Positions 13,568 to 34,312 of a stretch of 64,000 nt of DNA are shown piece by piece. The DNA is from Nymphaea colorata (taxonomy: Eukaryota; Streptophyta; Magnoliopsida; Nymphaeales; Nymphaeaceae). Each line of letters starts with the position of its first letter. Position 1 is the first letter of the stretch. Where the stretch lies: assembly GCF_008831285.2 (NCBI RefSeq), contig NC_045140.1:16800370-16864369 (forward strand), read 5' to 3'. The notes beneath the pieces were generated by a model, which worked only from the letters and a program-made list of their open reading frames with translations, had not been told where the DNA came from and searched no databases. The position numbers and the translations under genes were made by a program.

Positions 13568-13607
13568 CACGTGGCCGAGAGCCAGCGGGTTTATGAGGAC
13601 ACGTGGC
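13568..13607 (+). promoter_or_regulatory. Paired G-box/ABRE motifs in the aldolase promoter
   Basis: CACGTGGC occurs twice, at 13568-13575 and 13600-13607, with starts 32 bp apart, about three helical turns. They lie about 200 bp upstream of the aldolase start codon, within a GC-rich stretch. CACGTGGC is the high-affinity G-box/ABRE core bound by plant bZIP factors (ABF/GBF) and PIF-type bHLH factors. A TTTAAAT element near 13643 could serve as the TATA box; that assignment is weak. Confidence 0.6.
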
Positions 13608-13800
13608 GAGCGGAGGACGGTTATTCCTATGTGCCCTCTTCTTTAAATCCACGAGTCGGTCCACCGGTTTCTTTACTGCTTTACTCTTAATAGGTCCCCG
13701 GGAGAGTGAGCTTCCCTGTGCTCTCCAGAATCTTTCTTTCACGCCTCTGTCGCCTTCTCTCCCGCCTCCGATCTAGGGTTTCTTCTTCTTCCAGTCGAAG

Positions 13801-15820
13801 ATGTCGGCCTACAACGGGAAGTACTCAGGTGAATACCAGTGGCCGGTCTCTCTTATCTCGTTTCTCGTCTGCCTAGTTGTTGATAAGTTTTGATGTTGCA
13901 ACTTTGATGTCTTCTGTTAGATCATGGTAGGTTGGCTCCTCTCCTTTTATGAGGGTCTTCTTAGTGAGTTGCTGAAAGTTTCTCTTTCTCTTTCTTTTCT
14001 GACATCATTTGAGCTTCTGATCACGGAAAGTGATTTTGTTTTGATTTGTTCTGGTTTTTCAGTGGGCTTCTCCTTGAGATCCTATCTTGCGTATCTTCTT
14101 CTTCATCTGCTTCTGGTTTTCTGGACTCTGTTTATGTTCATCTCGCTCCCTGATTTATATACTGCGAAAGATGCTTATTTCCCCTTTCTTCTTCTTTCTT
14201 TTCCCGCCTTTTCAAAACGATAACTAGAGAAGCGATCTTGAAAAAACTGGATTTGTACCCCCAAGTTAGGCATGCGTACTGGGAGAATCACTCATTCTCA
14301 GAAGAAGCGTTTCTAGAAGCTTGTTTTCTGCTGGAAGAAATGTTTCTAAAAACGTTTTTGCTTGGACCTGTCTGGCATGTTCTAGATTTTTTTGCATATA
14401 AAGTTTGTCCGCATGTCACGATTATACTTTAGTATTATTCATTTATTTTTCTTTATCTAGTCCAAACTTATAAGAGACCGTGAAGCGTGATCTAGCTGCG
14501 ACGGTTCTCCTCTCCAAACGTATCTAAGATGGATCTGAAAATTTGTTGTGTTTTTGTAGCGTCTCGTTAAGTGTATCGGACATTAAAAGGCCCCTTTTCT
14601 GTTTAGCTTTTATTAATTATCTTAACTCTTAAGATTTTTTTTTTCTTTTATTTGTTATGGACCTATGGTAAGAGGCGCTTCATTATGTTTCTCCTCGGGG
14701 TCCTGATTTAGTAGAAAGGTTTATCTATTTCCTTTGCATTCTTGTCCTTAATATTGCGCTAATATATGCAGAGGAACTTATCAAGAATGCTAAATACATT
14801 GCGACTCCCGGCAAGGGCATCCTTGCTGCCGACGAGAGCACCGGCACCATCGGCAAGCGTCTCGCCAGTATCAACGTCGAGAATGTAGAGGCTAACCGCC
14901 AAGCCCTCCGCCAACTACTCTTTACAGCCCCTGGTGCTTTGCCTTACCTCTCGGGTGTCATCCTCTTCGAAGAGACCCTCTACCAGAAGACCACCTCCGG
15001 CAAGCCCTTCGTCGACGTCCTTCTTGACGGCGGGGTTCTTCCCGGCATCAAGGTCGACAAGGGCACCGTCGAGATCGCCGGAACCAATGGAGAGACCACC
15101 ACTCAGGGCCTTGACGGCCTTGCTGCCCGGTGCCAGCAATACTACAAGGCCGGCGCCCGGTTCGCGAAATGGCGTGCTGTTCTCAAGATCGGACCTACGG
15201 AGCCAACCGAGCTCGCAATCCAGCAGAACGCTCATGGCCTAGCTCGCTATGCCATTATTTGCCAAGAGAACGGCCTCGTCCCCATCGTCGAGCCGGAGAT
15301 CCTGACGGACGGCAGCCATGACATTCAGAAATGTGCGGCAGTAACAGAGCGAGTGTTGGCAGCTGTATACAAGGCCCTCAACGATCACCATGTTCTCCTT
15401 GAGGGTTCTCTTCTCAAGCCCAATATGGTGACATCTGGTTCCGACTGCCCGAAGAAGGCAACGCCGGAGGAGGTCGCCGACTACACGGTTCGGGCGCTTC
15501 TGCGCACTGTTCCCGCCGCCGTTCCAGGCATCATGTTCCTCTCAGGAGGGCAGAGTGAGGAGGAGGCGTCGGTGAATCTGAACGCCATGAACAAGCTGGA
15601 TGTGCTGAAGCCATGGACATTGTCGTTCTCATTTGGGCGTGCCCTGCAGCAGAGCACGCTGAAGACATGGAAGGGAAAAGAGGAGAACGTTAAGGCTGCA
15701 CAGGAGGCGTTCCTGACGAGGTGCAAGGCCAACTCGGACGCCACGCTTGGCAAGTATGCTGGTGGTAATGCCGGCGGATTGGCCTCTGAGAGCCTCCATG
15801 TGAAGGGATACAAGTACTAA
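13801..15820 (+). CDS. FBA: Fructose-bisphosphate aldolase, class I, cytosolic
   Basis: The enzyme cleaves fructose 1,6-bisphosphate to dihydroxyacetone phosphate and glyceraldehyde 3-phosphate in glycolysis and gluconeogenesis. There are two exons, 13801-13828 and 14772-15820, with a canonical GT-AG intron of 943 nt. Together they give 358 residues, the usual length for plant cytosolic aldolases. The protein starts MSAYNGKYS with no transit peptide, which argues for the cytosol. The Schiff-base lysine lies in [11 protein letters not shown] at about residue 225. [13 protein letters not shown] and [11 protein letters not shown] are present, and the chain ends KGYKY with the conserved C-terminal tyrosine. 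Exon 2 is strongly biased to G/C at third positions, unlike the AFC and UKL genes. The start follows a CT-rich leader and is the only ATG that joins in frame. Confidence 0.96.
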
Positions 15821-16933
15821 GTGTTTTATCCTTGGCTGTGCTGTGGATCTTCATCCGCCTGTGTTTTTTTCTTTTCCTCAGAAACAGATGTTTTGTCCTA
15901 TTTCTGTCGGACGTTCGTGGCTGCTTATGACAAATTTTATCGTGCTAGTAGTTGGTTTTGAGATAATTTTGTCTTGCTCTCCCTCTCTCTCTAGTGGCTG
16001 GTTTTGAGATAATTTTGTCATCCAATATCTCTCGTTTTCTCTCTCTAATTTTATTGATCTTCTGGTTATGGGAGTGGGATGATCTTCGGACCCCGTATGC
16101 CTCCTCTCTACGTTGGCCGAGTAGCATTGAGATCTTTGTAACATTACTGATCGGTGCATGGTGTTGGCTTTGTTTCACTGTTTGAGAGTCGGAACATTTT
16201 TAATCGTTTATTTTGGCCAGCGTCGCCTTGCATGCGAGTTTATAGGGAAATATAGCCCGCGCACCAGAGATAGAATGGAACAAAAGGCCCCCAACTTCCA
16301 CTTCGAGTTTTGAAAGTCTGCCAGCTACTAATCACTGAAGTGAGTTTCGTTAGTCTGCAGCTGAAGTTTCAGACGTTTTAATGCCGAGACGGTAAAAGTA
16401 CTCTCTCTTCGAGCAATAGACTTGGCAAAATATATTCGAGTAAATGCATTCTCATATATTCGCGAAATTAGTTCATCTAAGAACTGGCTACTTTATGCCA
16501 ATCTCTTGGTCTCTGTCCGCCTGTTTTTTGGATTTGTCAAGGTACCGCGAACTGCTCTTTGTTGACACCATCAAGAAAAGACGGACAATTTTTTTATTAC
16601 GAAGATGACGGATCACAGGCAGAAATTACGGGAAGAAAGCAGAGGTTTCGAAAATGGCGAGTGAGACAGAACATGGGGATTGGGGAAAGAAATCACAAAA
16701 GCCATTATTAGAAAATTGCTTCATAACGTATGAACATCAAAGCCGCAAGGCAATAGAGTGGAAGCCTCACACACTGGCTCGTAGTTTATATATATATATA
16801 GAGAGAGAAAGAAAATTAGAGGAGAAAAATAGACGCTCGAGGAGACGACACAACTATCCCGAAGAGCAAGTAGTTACTTCCAGAATCTAGGCCTCATATA
16901 AAAAATGGCAAAAATGTGCAGATATCGGGCGTC
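15821..16933. other. Convergent intergenic region (aldolase and UKL 3' ends)
   Basis: The aldolase 3' UTR runs rightward and the UKL 3' UTR leftward into this 1.1-kb gap. A local near-duplication is visible: TGGTTTTGAGATAATTTTGTC occurs with minor changes near 15952 and 16000, each followed or preceded by CT-rich sequence. There is a short TA run near 16788. No gene is supported. Confidence 0.6.
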
Positions 16934-26284
<9,351 letters not shown>

Positions 26285-27880
26285 AAGAGTCAACAGAATC
26301 ACCAAAACTAGAACAAAAAATATTATTGAATCAGCATGAGGAATGAAAACAACATTGAAAAAAACAAGTAAATTTATCTATGACAAACTCCAGTATATGA
26401 TTGCTAAGTATTGATTGACAACATGATTGCGAAACAAGCTTGTTATGTTAAAGAAAATAAGCTGATTATGGGTGCGGAGGCACCCAAGCAAAATGAATCT
26501 GGGCTAAACCTGTAATGACTATTGCAAACAAATAAAAGCCTGAAACTGAATGCTGCAATTGAATCTAGATCACTAAATCAGGATGCTGCTCAGATGAACA
26601 AGGAGATCAAAGAATAACCAAGGAAGCTGAGAAATCTTCTTATAATCATATCCTTGAGAAGGCCACAATAAAAGTGATAAAAAAGCTAAAAATGGTAAAG
26701 AAAACAAAATCTTTAAAGGAGTATGCGTGCATGCACCCATTGCCAGAGCAAATCCAAGACTTTGTGCAACAATTTGTTCTATGGAGTATTCCCAGGCTTC
26801 TGAATGAACGAATAGGTTTCAAACATCAAGAAAATGCCTACTACTCCGGAATTGATCTAACAAGTACTCCGTCATTCACACCTGCGCGTGCACACACGTA
26901 CACACACACAAAGTCTGTTCCAGAAGTGTCTTTTGAAAAGGTTACTCAATAAATGGCTCAATTTGAATCGCCTTCACACTAAATTTTCAGAAAAATAAAA
27001 AAGAACATTATCTGTAGCAGAAAAAAAGAGTTAACGCCTTCAAATTCAATCTGTCGCTCGCGCAAATCTCAGCATATGTTTCTGAAGAAAAACAGAGACG
27101 CCCAGACAAGAACGGCGCCACAGAGCGCAAAAAGTTGCATCAAAGTATCCAACTTCTCCAAGATATGTGGATAAGTTAGTCCATTCCTACACCAAGTTAG
27201 TCCTCCAGCCTGCCTAAAATCTTTGCCGCATCTAACATAGAGATAGACACAGAGAAGCGGGAGGGGGGAAGTGAAAAAAAAAAAATGAAAAAAACAAAAA
27301 CAAACCAAAACAGCTTTTCAAATCACTAAAAATTCAATCAAGTGCCTTGAATCCATTGCAAAGACGTAAACGAGATTTTCAAGCAGACGCTGCGAGGAGA
27401 CAAGAAAGGCAAAGAAGGAATGGGTAATGCGGCATCGTGGAGAAAGCAAACCTCAGAAACGTGGCTATTTTCTTCCTCTTCCTCGATCTGCTTGCCTTCT
27501 TCTCCGTAATGTTCGAGATCTCAACAGTTCGACGGAAGGAGGAGGAGGAGGAGGAGGAGGAGAAGAAGAAAGAAAGAAGAAGCAGCAGGAAGGAAAGAAG
27601 GAAGGATCGGTGCGCCAGAGGAGCTCGCGTGGCAGAGGCTCTATAGCGACTCAGCATCGGCCGCGGCATCCAGAAAACGCCCTTGCGCTTGGGAGAATTA
27701 TCGAAGATGCCATTCCTTTCGGCGTCGAAAACGCCTCCGCGGGCGGAGCATCTTCCATGGCAGTTTTAGGGCTGCTCTCTGCTAAGTGTCACCACCGGGT
27801 GCAGATCTGGGTCGGGATCCAAATCCAACTTCCAGACATTCGGATCCTGCTTCGTTTCGTTCAACGGAACCGTGAGACCT
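26285..27880 (-). promoter_or_regulatory. UKL 5' leader, leader intron and promoter region
   Basis: The UKL start codon is preceded, on the minus strand, by TTCTAG about 25 bases upstream, a plausible 3' splice site of a leader intron. A CT-rich purine/pyrimidine tract on the minus strand (seen as GAGGAGGAG and GAAGAAGAA at 27537-27600 on the plus strand) is typical of plant 5' leaders and core promoters. I therefore place the transcription start near 27.4-27.7 kb. This is inference from composition. ORFs in this stretch are products of the triplet repeat. Confidence 0.4.
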
Positions 27881-29279
27881 AATCGTGCGTGCGTGGCCCA
27901 TAAAATCACAAGCAACGATATTAGCCAACTCGTGGCTGAAAAGGGACCCGGTATCCAATGGCTTGTCGGTGCATGGAAAAGAATTAAAGTAGATCCATTG
28001 CTTCATTTGATAAGTATTTGTCTCACTTTTAGGTCAGATTCATGAGAAGATAATACCAAAGTATCATTGCTCTTAAATAGCACTTATGAGACCTATGATA
28101 GGATAAGTGATTGTTTTATATTAAAATATTATTTGTTATCAACATGCACCAATACAAGTTGAGTTGATGTGAAGCTTGTTTAAATGCTTGCCTCCATTTT
28201 TGTGTGAATGAGAGAGACTCACCGACCGACAGGGAGCAGAAACTTTCACCTAACTCTTTATTCTTTTTAATATACATCCCTTATTTTGAGAACGTTTGTG
28301 TGTGGCCCCTTTTATATATACATACATCAGTAGTGTCCCTGTGCCAACCCCTTCATTCATAAACTTTTCGTATTTTATGCCAATATGCACGTGGAAAAAA
28401 ACATCGTATTTTTTTGTAAGCAAGAATGCTTTACCAGTAGTGAGAGGGGGTATTATAATTTAATGCTAATTAGAATTACAGTTTTTAAATGAGTACCACT
28501 GTAGTTTTCAATAAATTCATCAACAGATCGTTGGACCAAATTTATTGGCAATATGTTGACTCGAGAGGGGAAAAGAGGAAGAGGGGAGAGATATTTATAT
28601 AAACCGGCAGGATGTGAGCACTATGTCCAAGTCCAATTATAGAAATCAATTAATACAGCTATAATTTTGTCTCACAAAAGGTAGGTTCGGCTAGAATGGC
28701 GGAAAATATTTTTCTGGGGTTTTCTTAAATTCGTGCGTTCTTCTTATTGTCATTAAAAAGAGAAAGTGCGTTACTAATTAAGCGTTTTGAATAGGTCTTT
28801 GGGTTTAAATTTGTTAATTTAGATTAATTTGATCCAATTAAACGATGGTAGCAGATTTTTCTGAAAGAAAAGAGTTGCTGTAACGGAGGGCGTGAATCAA
28901 TGTTTGAGAAACTATGAAACCCCATTTTGGCTTGTTAGGAAACCAATATGAATTTTGAGAATCATAAAGAAAAAGAAGTCTAAGGTAATGTTGTTTACTA
29001 CATTAAAAGATTAGCATTGTAAGATTTGGATCTTCGCGTGGTGTTTGGGTTTGGTTGGTGGTTCAAAGCATCTATGCAAGGGAATTTCTATTATTTTCTG
29101 GCCTTTCTGTCGCCATCTTATAAAAAAGGCACCCAACATTTCACTGTTGGGATTTTAGGCTCCACTGTCACTGCCACGTCAAGAACACGCATTCTAAGCT
29201 AATGGACAGGCTTGAAAGGCCTTTATAGTTTGAAAAAATCCAACAGGTTTTGCTTTGAAAGAAGCGGCATCTTGCATAA

Positions 29280-29385
29280 TTTGGTAAAACTGACCATTCC
29301 CTACCCACGTGCTCCTGGCATGTGTAGGCCCTGAGCTTGTTTGAGATTTGAACCAAGGATTGACTGCCTACCAGTTGCTCCATAT
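29280..29385 (-). mobile_element. Possible tRNA-derived SINE fragment
   Basis: On the minus strand, GGAGCAACTGGTAGGC resembles a Pol III A box and GGTTCAAATCTC resembles a B box. They are separated by only about 17 bases, much closer than in a tRNA or a typical plant SINE. No poly(A) tail or target duplication was found. It could be chance or an internally deleted copy. Confidence 0.2.
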
Positions 29386-29549
29386 CTCGCAGATGCCAAA
29401 CTTGCTAATCAAGTTTTACACGTATAATCAATAACTTGTAAGTTATCTAACCAGATCTTCCTATTCATTTATCATCATCTATTTAATATTATCCATATCT
29501 CCACAACGTCGGATCCACTTTCAGTCACTAGTGATTCAGGTAATTTCAT

Positions 29550-29631
29550 TTCTTTTGGGAGCATTTTATATATACAAACAATCAAATATCAATTCTTTTG
29601 GGAGCATTTATATATACGAACAATCAAATAT
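29550..29631 (+). repeat. Tandem duplication, 43-bp unit, about 2 copies
   Basis: TTCTTTTGGGAGCATTT begins at 29550 and again at 29593. Each copy is followed by a TATATATAC segment and ACAATCAAATAT. Copies differ at only a few positions, so the duplication is recent. Confidence 0.85.
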
Positions 29632-29903
29632 TTTGAAACAATAATATGAAATGAGCATATTTTGTGACTGCTAGTGTATGCAGCAGCCCACACCAGCTCC
29701 CATGTGCTTTATGAATTGTCTGCAAGGTTGGGTAGTAAGAGAGTCGCATTCCGGTCCATCAATTAAGGTCTTACCACCCTAATCCTAATGTTTAACACCT
29801 ACAAACAGGTGATGCACCTTTTGCATGTTCACACCCGACCAGCTATGCCAAGCCTACATATCGGTGCTCTTGAAAATCTAAAACTGTAACGAGTCCTCAT
29901 GTT

Positions 29904-29977
29904 GACCAGCTATGTAACGCCCCTTGTCGACCAGCTATGTAACGCCCCTTGTCGACCAGCTATGTAACGCCCCTTGT
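29904..29977 (+). repeat. Tandem repeat, 25-bp unit, 3 copies
   Basis: The unit GACCAGCTATGTAACGCCCC plus TTGTC is repeated at 29904, 29929 and 29954 with essentially no divergence. A looser relative, CGACCAGCTATGCC, occurs near 29837. The unit is not a multiple of three and there is no open frame through it. Confidence 0.95.
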
Positions 29978-30280
29978 ACGAATTAATGTCTCTCAAACCA
30001 AAATTTTTGTCTGGCATTGGTCCCCGTTTTGTATGTTTGTATTAATAGAATTAGTACCAGACACTCATCACTACCATGGTGCACTTTCTTTTGTTTTTTT
30101 GTTGAGGTTAGGCAATCAACGACTGAATTCAGGTGAGGTGAATAGAAAACGACGCAACATTGCTGGTCCAGAACAACTGCACAATTTCCTTCAACTCCAA
30201 CTTCCAAAACACAAGTTGTAAGCCAGGTGGGAGGATCTGTAGCTCACTAAATGGCAGCAATATTCAGTCTCTTCTTTCAG

Positions 30281-30597
30281 GAGTTCACAGTGAGGTCGGT
30301 CTTCGCTGTTCCGAACGAAGAGGGTAGGAAGTGTGTGAGGGACATCATGTGTGGGCTCCCGGCTCCCTTCATTTTAGCATGTGGAAAACGGAACTAGTGC
30401 CGAATGGAACTGTGAATCAAACGGAGACTTCGTTGTCAGTGACGTCGGTCTCAAACGCTTTTACGATGCTTAAGGTGAGGCATCCACGTGACTTTGACTA
30501 TAGGACCACGATTGTGTTGGACCAGCGGCTGAGCCAAAAGAGTGGGAAGCACACGATGTTCCCCCATGAGACTCAGGCCTACGGTTTGGTTCCTTAG
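30281..30597 (+). pseudogene. Coding-like relic of unknown family
   Basis: The stretch has coding-like composition in two frames. One frame reads EFTVRSVFAVPNEEGRKCV and then FILACGKRN before a stop. The other continues as ELVPNGTVNQTETSLSV and ends QKSGKHTMFPHETQAYGLVP. The frame change suggests a broken gene. I do not recognise the family, and no upstream exon was identified. It could equally be a non-coding stretch that happens to stay open. Confidence 0.2.
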
Positions 30598-32135
30598 AGA
30601 TGAATGTGTTGGAGTTACGTATGGTTGAAATCAAATCTGATACAGTTGAAAAGTATTAACTTTATATCAGATTCAACTCAATTGCAGCAAATCAAAAAGA
30701 AAGAAAGAAAAAAAAAACCATGATAAACTAGTAAAAAATAAATTTAATTCTTAGTTAATTTCTTTTAAGCATATATTGACATCCAGAGTGTCCCATGAAT
30801 GTACCAATAGATTGGAACAAATTCATGTAACCCTAGTTCTATAGTTCCATGAATCTTCCAAATCTTTGGGGCAAATTTATGCACCCAATGCCAACCATCA
30901 AACAAACAAACAAACAGGAGAGACAGTAAAGAGCGGCTTCATGGATTTATTTTCTCACCTTTCTTAGTAAAAAGGAACCGTTTCTATAGTCTGGAACGCC
31001 CTGGTTGAAACTATGGAATGGAACGCGATTTTCGAGGTACGTACAGCTGAGGATATCCAGATCCAGATCCAGATCCAGTGGTTCATTTAATCTGACAGTT
31101 GGATTCGTACGGCCTCCCCTGCAGCTTGCATGTTCGGCGCCGAACAAGGGGCCTCATGTTCTGTTGTGTGGGGGGAAAACATTTTCCATTTTTTGAAGAA
31201 GAATTACATATTGTAGTAATTTTTCAAATAACTGGCTTTTGATTTATTTATTTTTTCGCCTTTGCCCTTGTGGTTGTAGGAGTGTCCGTCCACCTTTCAA
31301 GTAGAAGAGCATTTCCGTAATTTCCAGCTCCTAACATGGGCTGCCTCGTATGAGGGCCCGAAAATATGACTTTGAGGTAATGTTGAATCTTTAAATGGTA
31401 TGAATGTCAGTTTCTCTTTTTTTTTTTTTTGTTTAATAAGGAAAATGGTTTCTTAGTCAGCATCTATCAATCCAGTACTAAAGGAAGAAAAGAAGGACTC
31501 CAGAGAAGCAAGGCTTATCCAATTTAATCAGATTGAGACGGATCGGGCCAAGCTGGGCCCGAACCTAATAGTGCGCCCCTCTTTCCCGCGTCCAATTGGT
31601 GTCACATAAGTTCCTCTAAATAGAGGGAGAAGATTTTTTCTTTTTTCTTTTCCCCGTTTTTTCCTTCTGAAATAAAAAAACCACAGCCTCCCAAAGTTAA
31701 ATTTGGGCTGGATCTTGGGTAAAACACAAAATCCGAACTAAAGATACCCTAACCGGGTCCAAAATAGATGTAATGTCTAAACTTAGAAAAAATGTTAAAC
31801 TTTCCCTGTTTTGGTCTCAGACTTGGAGATTTTGTTGTAGAACAAAGCGCCGAGACTAGTCTTACTGGGCAGCCCTACTTCTGCTTATGCAACATTTGAT
31901 GCAAATCGAATCAAACACGAAACTGGATGCTCGGAACATCAGTTTCTTAGACGCCGAGAAAACTTCAGTTTCTTTGACGTATTGGAATTTCTTGGTATGC
32001 ACTGTCAAATTCGTGTTTGACTTTTCCAGCAAGTCAAACACGACTCTGTGTGCTCGGCAACTCAAGAAGTCTAATGTTTATTTAGGGACAGTTTGGCAAC
32101 AACATTGGACAGATTCGAAAGAACACTGTGTTACA

Positions 32136-32360
32136 GTGTTCGATAACGCAATCATATCTAATGCTTGTATGGTAAGCCACAATGAAACCCCAACACCAGG
32201 TGAAGATCTAGAAACAGGTTTCGAGTCGGATACTAGTGAACTGGATCCAGTACGTTTGATATCCGACTTCAAGGTTCAAGTCTGTGTATGTACAATGACC
32301 TGACATTGGAAATATGAGATTATAAGCTGATCAGATCCAGCTCCAGTTTTAGATGTTCTT
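32136..32360 (+). repeat. Dispersed repeat, left copy (partner at 53757-53975)
   Basis: From CAATCATATCTAAT through GAAGATCTAGAAACAG, CCGACTTCAAGGTTCAA and CCAGTTTTAGATGT, this segment parallels 53757-53975 in the same orientation, with scattered substitutions. It is rich in GATCC/GGATC motifs. Together the copies bracket the rearranged 34-52 kb block. The class is unknown; the motif bias resembles the interior of hAT-type MITEs in plants. Confidence 0.7.
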
Positions 32361-33018
32361 CGAGTCTTAGCTGATCATATCGGGTCCCGGCTGTTTGACC
32401 GGATCCAGATTGGGTATTATTCCCAATAGAAATTTGAATCTGTTCCAACTGAAGAGAAGTTAGATTAGCAACCTTTCTGGCCATGATCCGTCCGTGCCCA
32501 TTCTCACGAAGCTCTGCTAGGTCATCAACAAGCTTAACTCGGTTCAACAGATCCTAGAATATTCAGTCATGTAAGGCCGATCTGATCCCAGTCAATTGTT
32601 TGATTATCCAGACCCGGTAGTGTGTGAACGGACCAGAAAACCACCCTTACTGCCATTCACTTTTGTTCTTGGGTGGAGCCAGAAATTTTTGTTTATAAGG
32701 GCATTAAATATATAAGTAAAAAAATTTTAGTTGGCCTTAGGTTTCATGGAGCTGATCCATATAATTGAACCCAAATCTAGTCATTCAGAACACTGATCCA
32801 TATAATTGGACCCAAATCTAATAATTAAGAACTTGGTTTAGGAGTTGGCTCCATGGAGTGCAGCCGACACTTACCTTCAACCTTGCTTTGTAATGCGTCG
32901 ACAAAGGCATCTCAGCCACAAAAGCTGTGGTTACTGCTTCCGTTGCAGAGAGATCAGATTCACGTGGATTAACGGTCGGTAGGGCCAATGAGATCAAAAA
33001 ATAACCTCAGGTAGAACT

Positions 33019-33452
33019 GTTGGAATTTTCTCTCCATAACGCATATACAAAACCAAACGTATATACCCTAAACAGGATCATGCTCATGCTAAATTATTAA
33101 AATAAATGAAACCTTAAACTGAAGTGGAAGCGTACCTGAATCCATCTGTTCTGGTGCACGGGAAGATCGCAGCAGGGTCTTCTAGGGTACGTGCGGCGCG
33201 CTTGAGGTCTCTCTCAGATAGGGAAGAGGAAAACCCTAGAAACCAATGTTTCTAGCAACCCTTGCACGACCCCAGGGACCACTACCATTTTATAATAAGG
33301 ACAATTACGGATTCCGCCCATCAAAGACTCCGTAATTACGTACTGGTATCTATACATTTCAAAATTACCTCATACCATCTAAAATGACGTAATATCTCAA
33401 AATGCAATCACTTAAGTGGAAAGACACCCATAATGTCTGAAATTCCTAATTG
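33019..33452. mobile_element. Possible solo LTR of a Copia-type element
   Basis: The left boundary TGTTGGAATTTTC and right boundary GAAATTCCTAATTG resemble the inverted ends of Copia-family LTRs (TGTTGGAAT...ATTCC). The roughly 430-bp length fits a solo LTR. No clear 5-bp target duplication is visible, and the right end does not finish in CA, so it may be truncated or the call may be wrong. No internal region or second LTR is in the window. Confidence 0.3.
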
Positions 33453-33539
33453 ATATATGTCGGCCCACCAAATGATCTTACAAAAACACCTAAGATAATC
33501 CAGAAACAGGATAAAGATGATCCTCTTAACGTTTGCCTT

Positions 33540-34275
33540 GTCGAGCATGGTGACTTTCCCATCTCTCTTTTCTTCCCTCCCTCCCGCTTCTTCTCCTTCT
33601 TCTTCGTCGTCCTCTTCTTCTGCCTACCTCTTCTTACTTCTTTCCTTCTTCTTTTGTCGAGATTCTGTGCACGAGAGATAGTTACAGTTGAGCAGTAAGT
33701 CCCCCGAACATCCTCCCCCTCTTTAAAAGGAACGTCCAAAATAATGGTTCTGCCTCCGCCCACAAACACCATGTCAAGAACGCTTATATTAACCTCTTGT
33801 CCTGTTCAGGAGCCAGTTGAAACTGCATGTGCTTTCTCCCCAAAACACATCATAAGGGGTCAAAACCTCCTCCTCTCTCTCTCACTTTTAACGGAGGGGT
33901 CAAAACTGCATGTGTTGTCGTCCCAGCGAGAGCCATAGCCTCTCTCTTTCTTTTTTGCCCATAGGGTTCAGAGCAGTAAAATTTTCATCCCAATATCAAC
34001 TTTCCAAGGCCCCTTTATCTCAGAGGGAGTGAGAGTCAGAGGAGGCTTCAAACCCCCATGGTGTGTGAGGGAGTGAAAGCGCATGCAACTTTCAATTTTG
34101 GACGCGGCATGGCTTCAAAGAGGGGGAGGATGCTGGGAGGATTTACTTAGAGAGTTCCTAGAAAGAAATAAGGAAAAGAACCAAGAAGAGGTAGGCAAAA
34201 GAAGAAGAACAAGAAGAGATGAAGGAGGGAAGAAAGAGAGAAGAGGAGAGACGGGAAGGTCACCATGCTGGAATG
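33540..34275. repeat. Inverted repeat pair flanking about 500 bp
   Basis: GAGCATGGTGACTTTCCCAT and the CT-rich tract following it (33543-33660) return inverted at about 34165-34272, where the plus strand reads GGGAAGGTCACCATGCTGG after a GA-rich tract. Shared CTGCCTACCTCTTCTT-type strings inside the arms argue against a chance match of simple sequence. The loop holds no gene. ORFs here are by-products of the GA/CT bias. Confidence 0.6.
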
Positions 34276-34312
34276 CAATCTATATTTTTAGATAGGGATC
34301 CAACTCAAATGA

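Larger units (their letters stand above)
27881..32135. other. Intergenic region with decayed repeats
   Basis: AT-rich, gene-poor sequence. It holds two short tandem repeats (29550-29631 and 29904-29977), a possible SINE near 29280-29385 and an unrecognised coding-like relic at 30281-30597; these are listed separately. Nothing else in the interval has domain content, splice structure or paired ends that I can support. Confidence 0.5.

Noticed and set aside
14915-15813. Long ORFs on the opposite strand and in other frames of the aldolase exon
   Set aside because: Shadows created by the GC-rich codon bias of the aldolase coding frame.
27427-27882. 151-codon plus-strand ORF opposite the UKL leader
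   Set aside because: Glycine/glutamate-rich sequence produced by GAGGAG and GAAGAA triplets; no domain, and it overlaps the likely UKL promoter and leader.
29280-29385. A functional tRNA gene on the minus strand
   Set aside because: The A- and B-box-like strings are too close together and no cloverleaf can be drawn; kept only as a weak SINE candidate.
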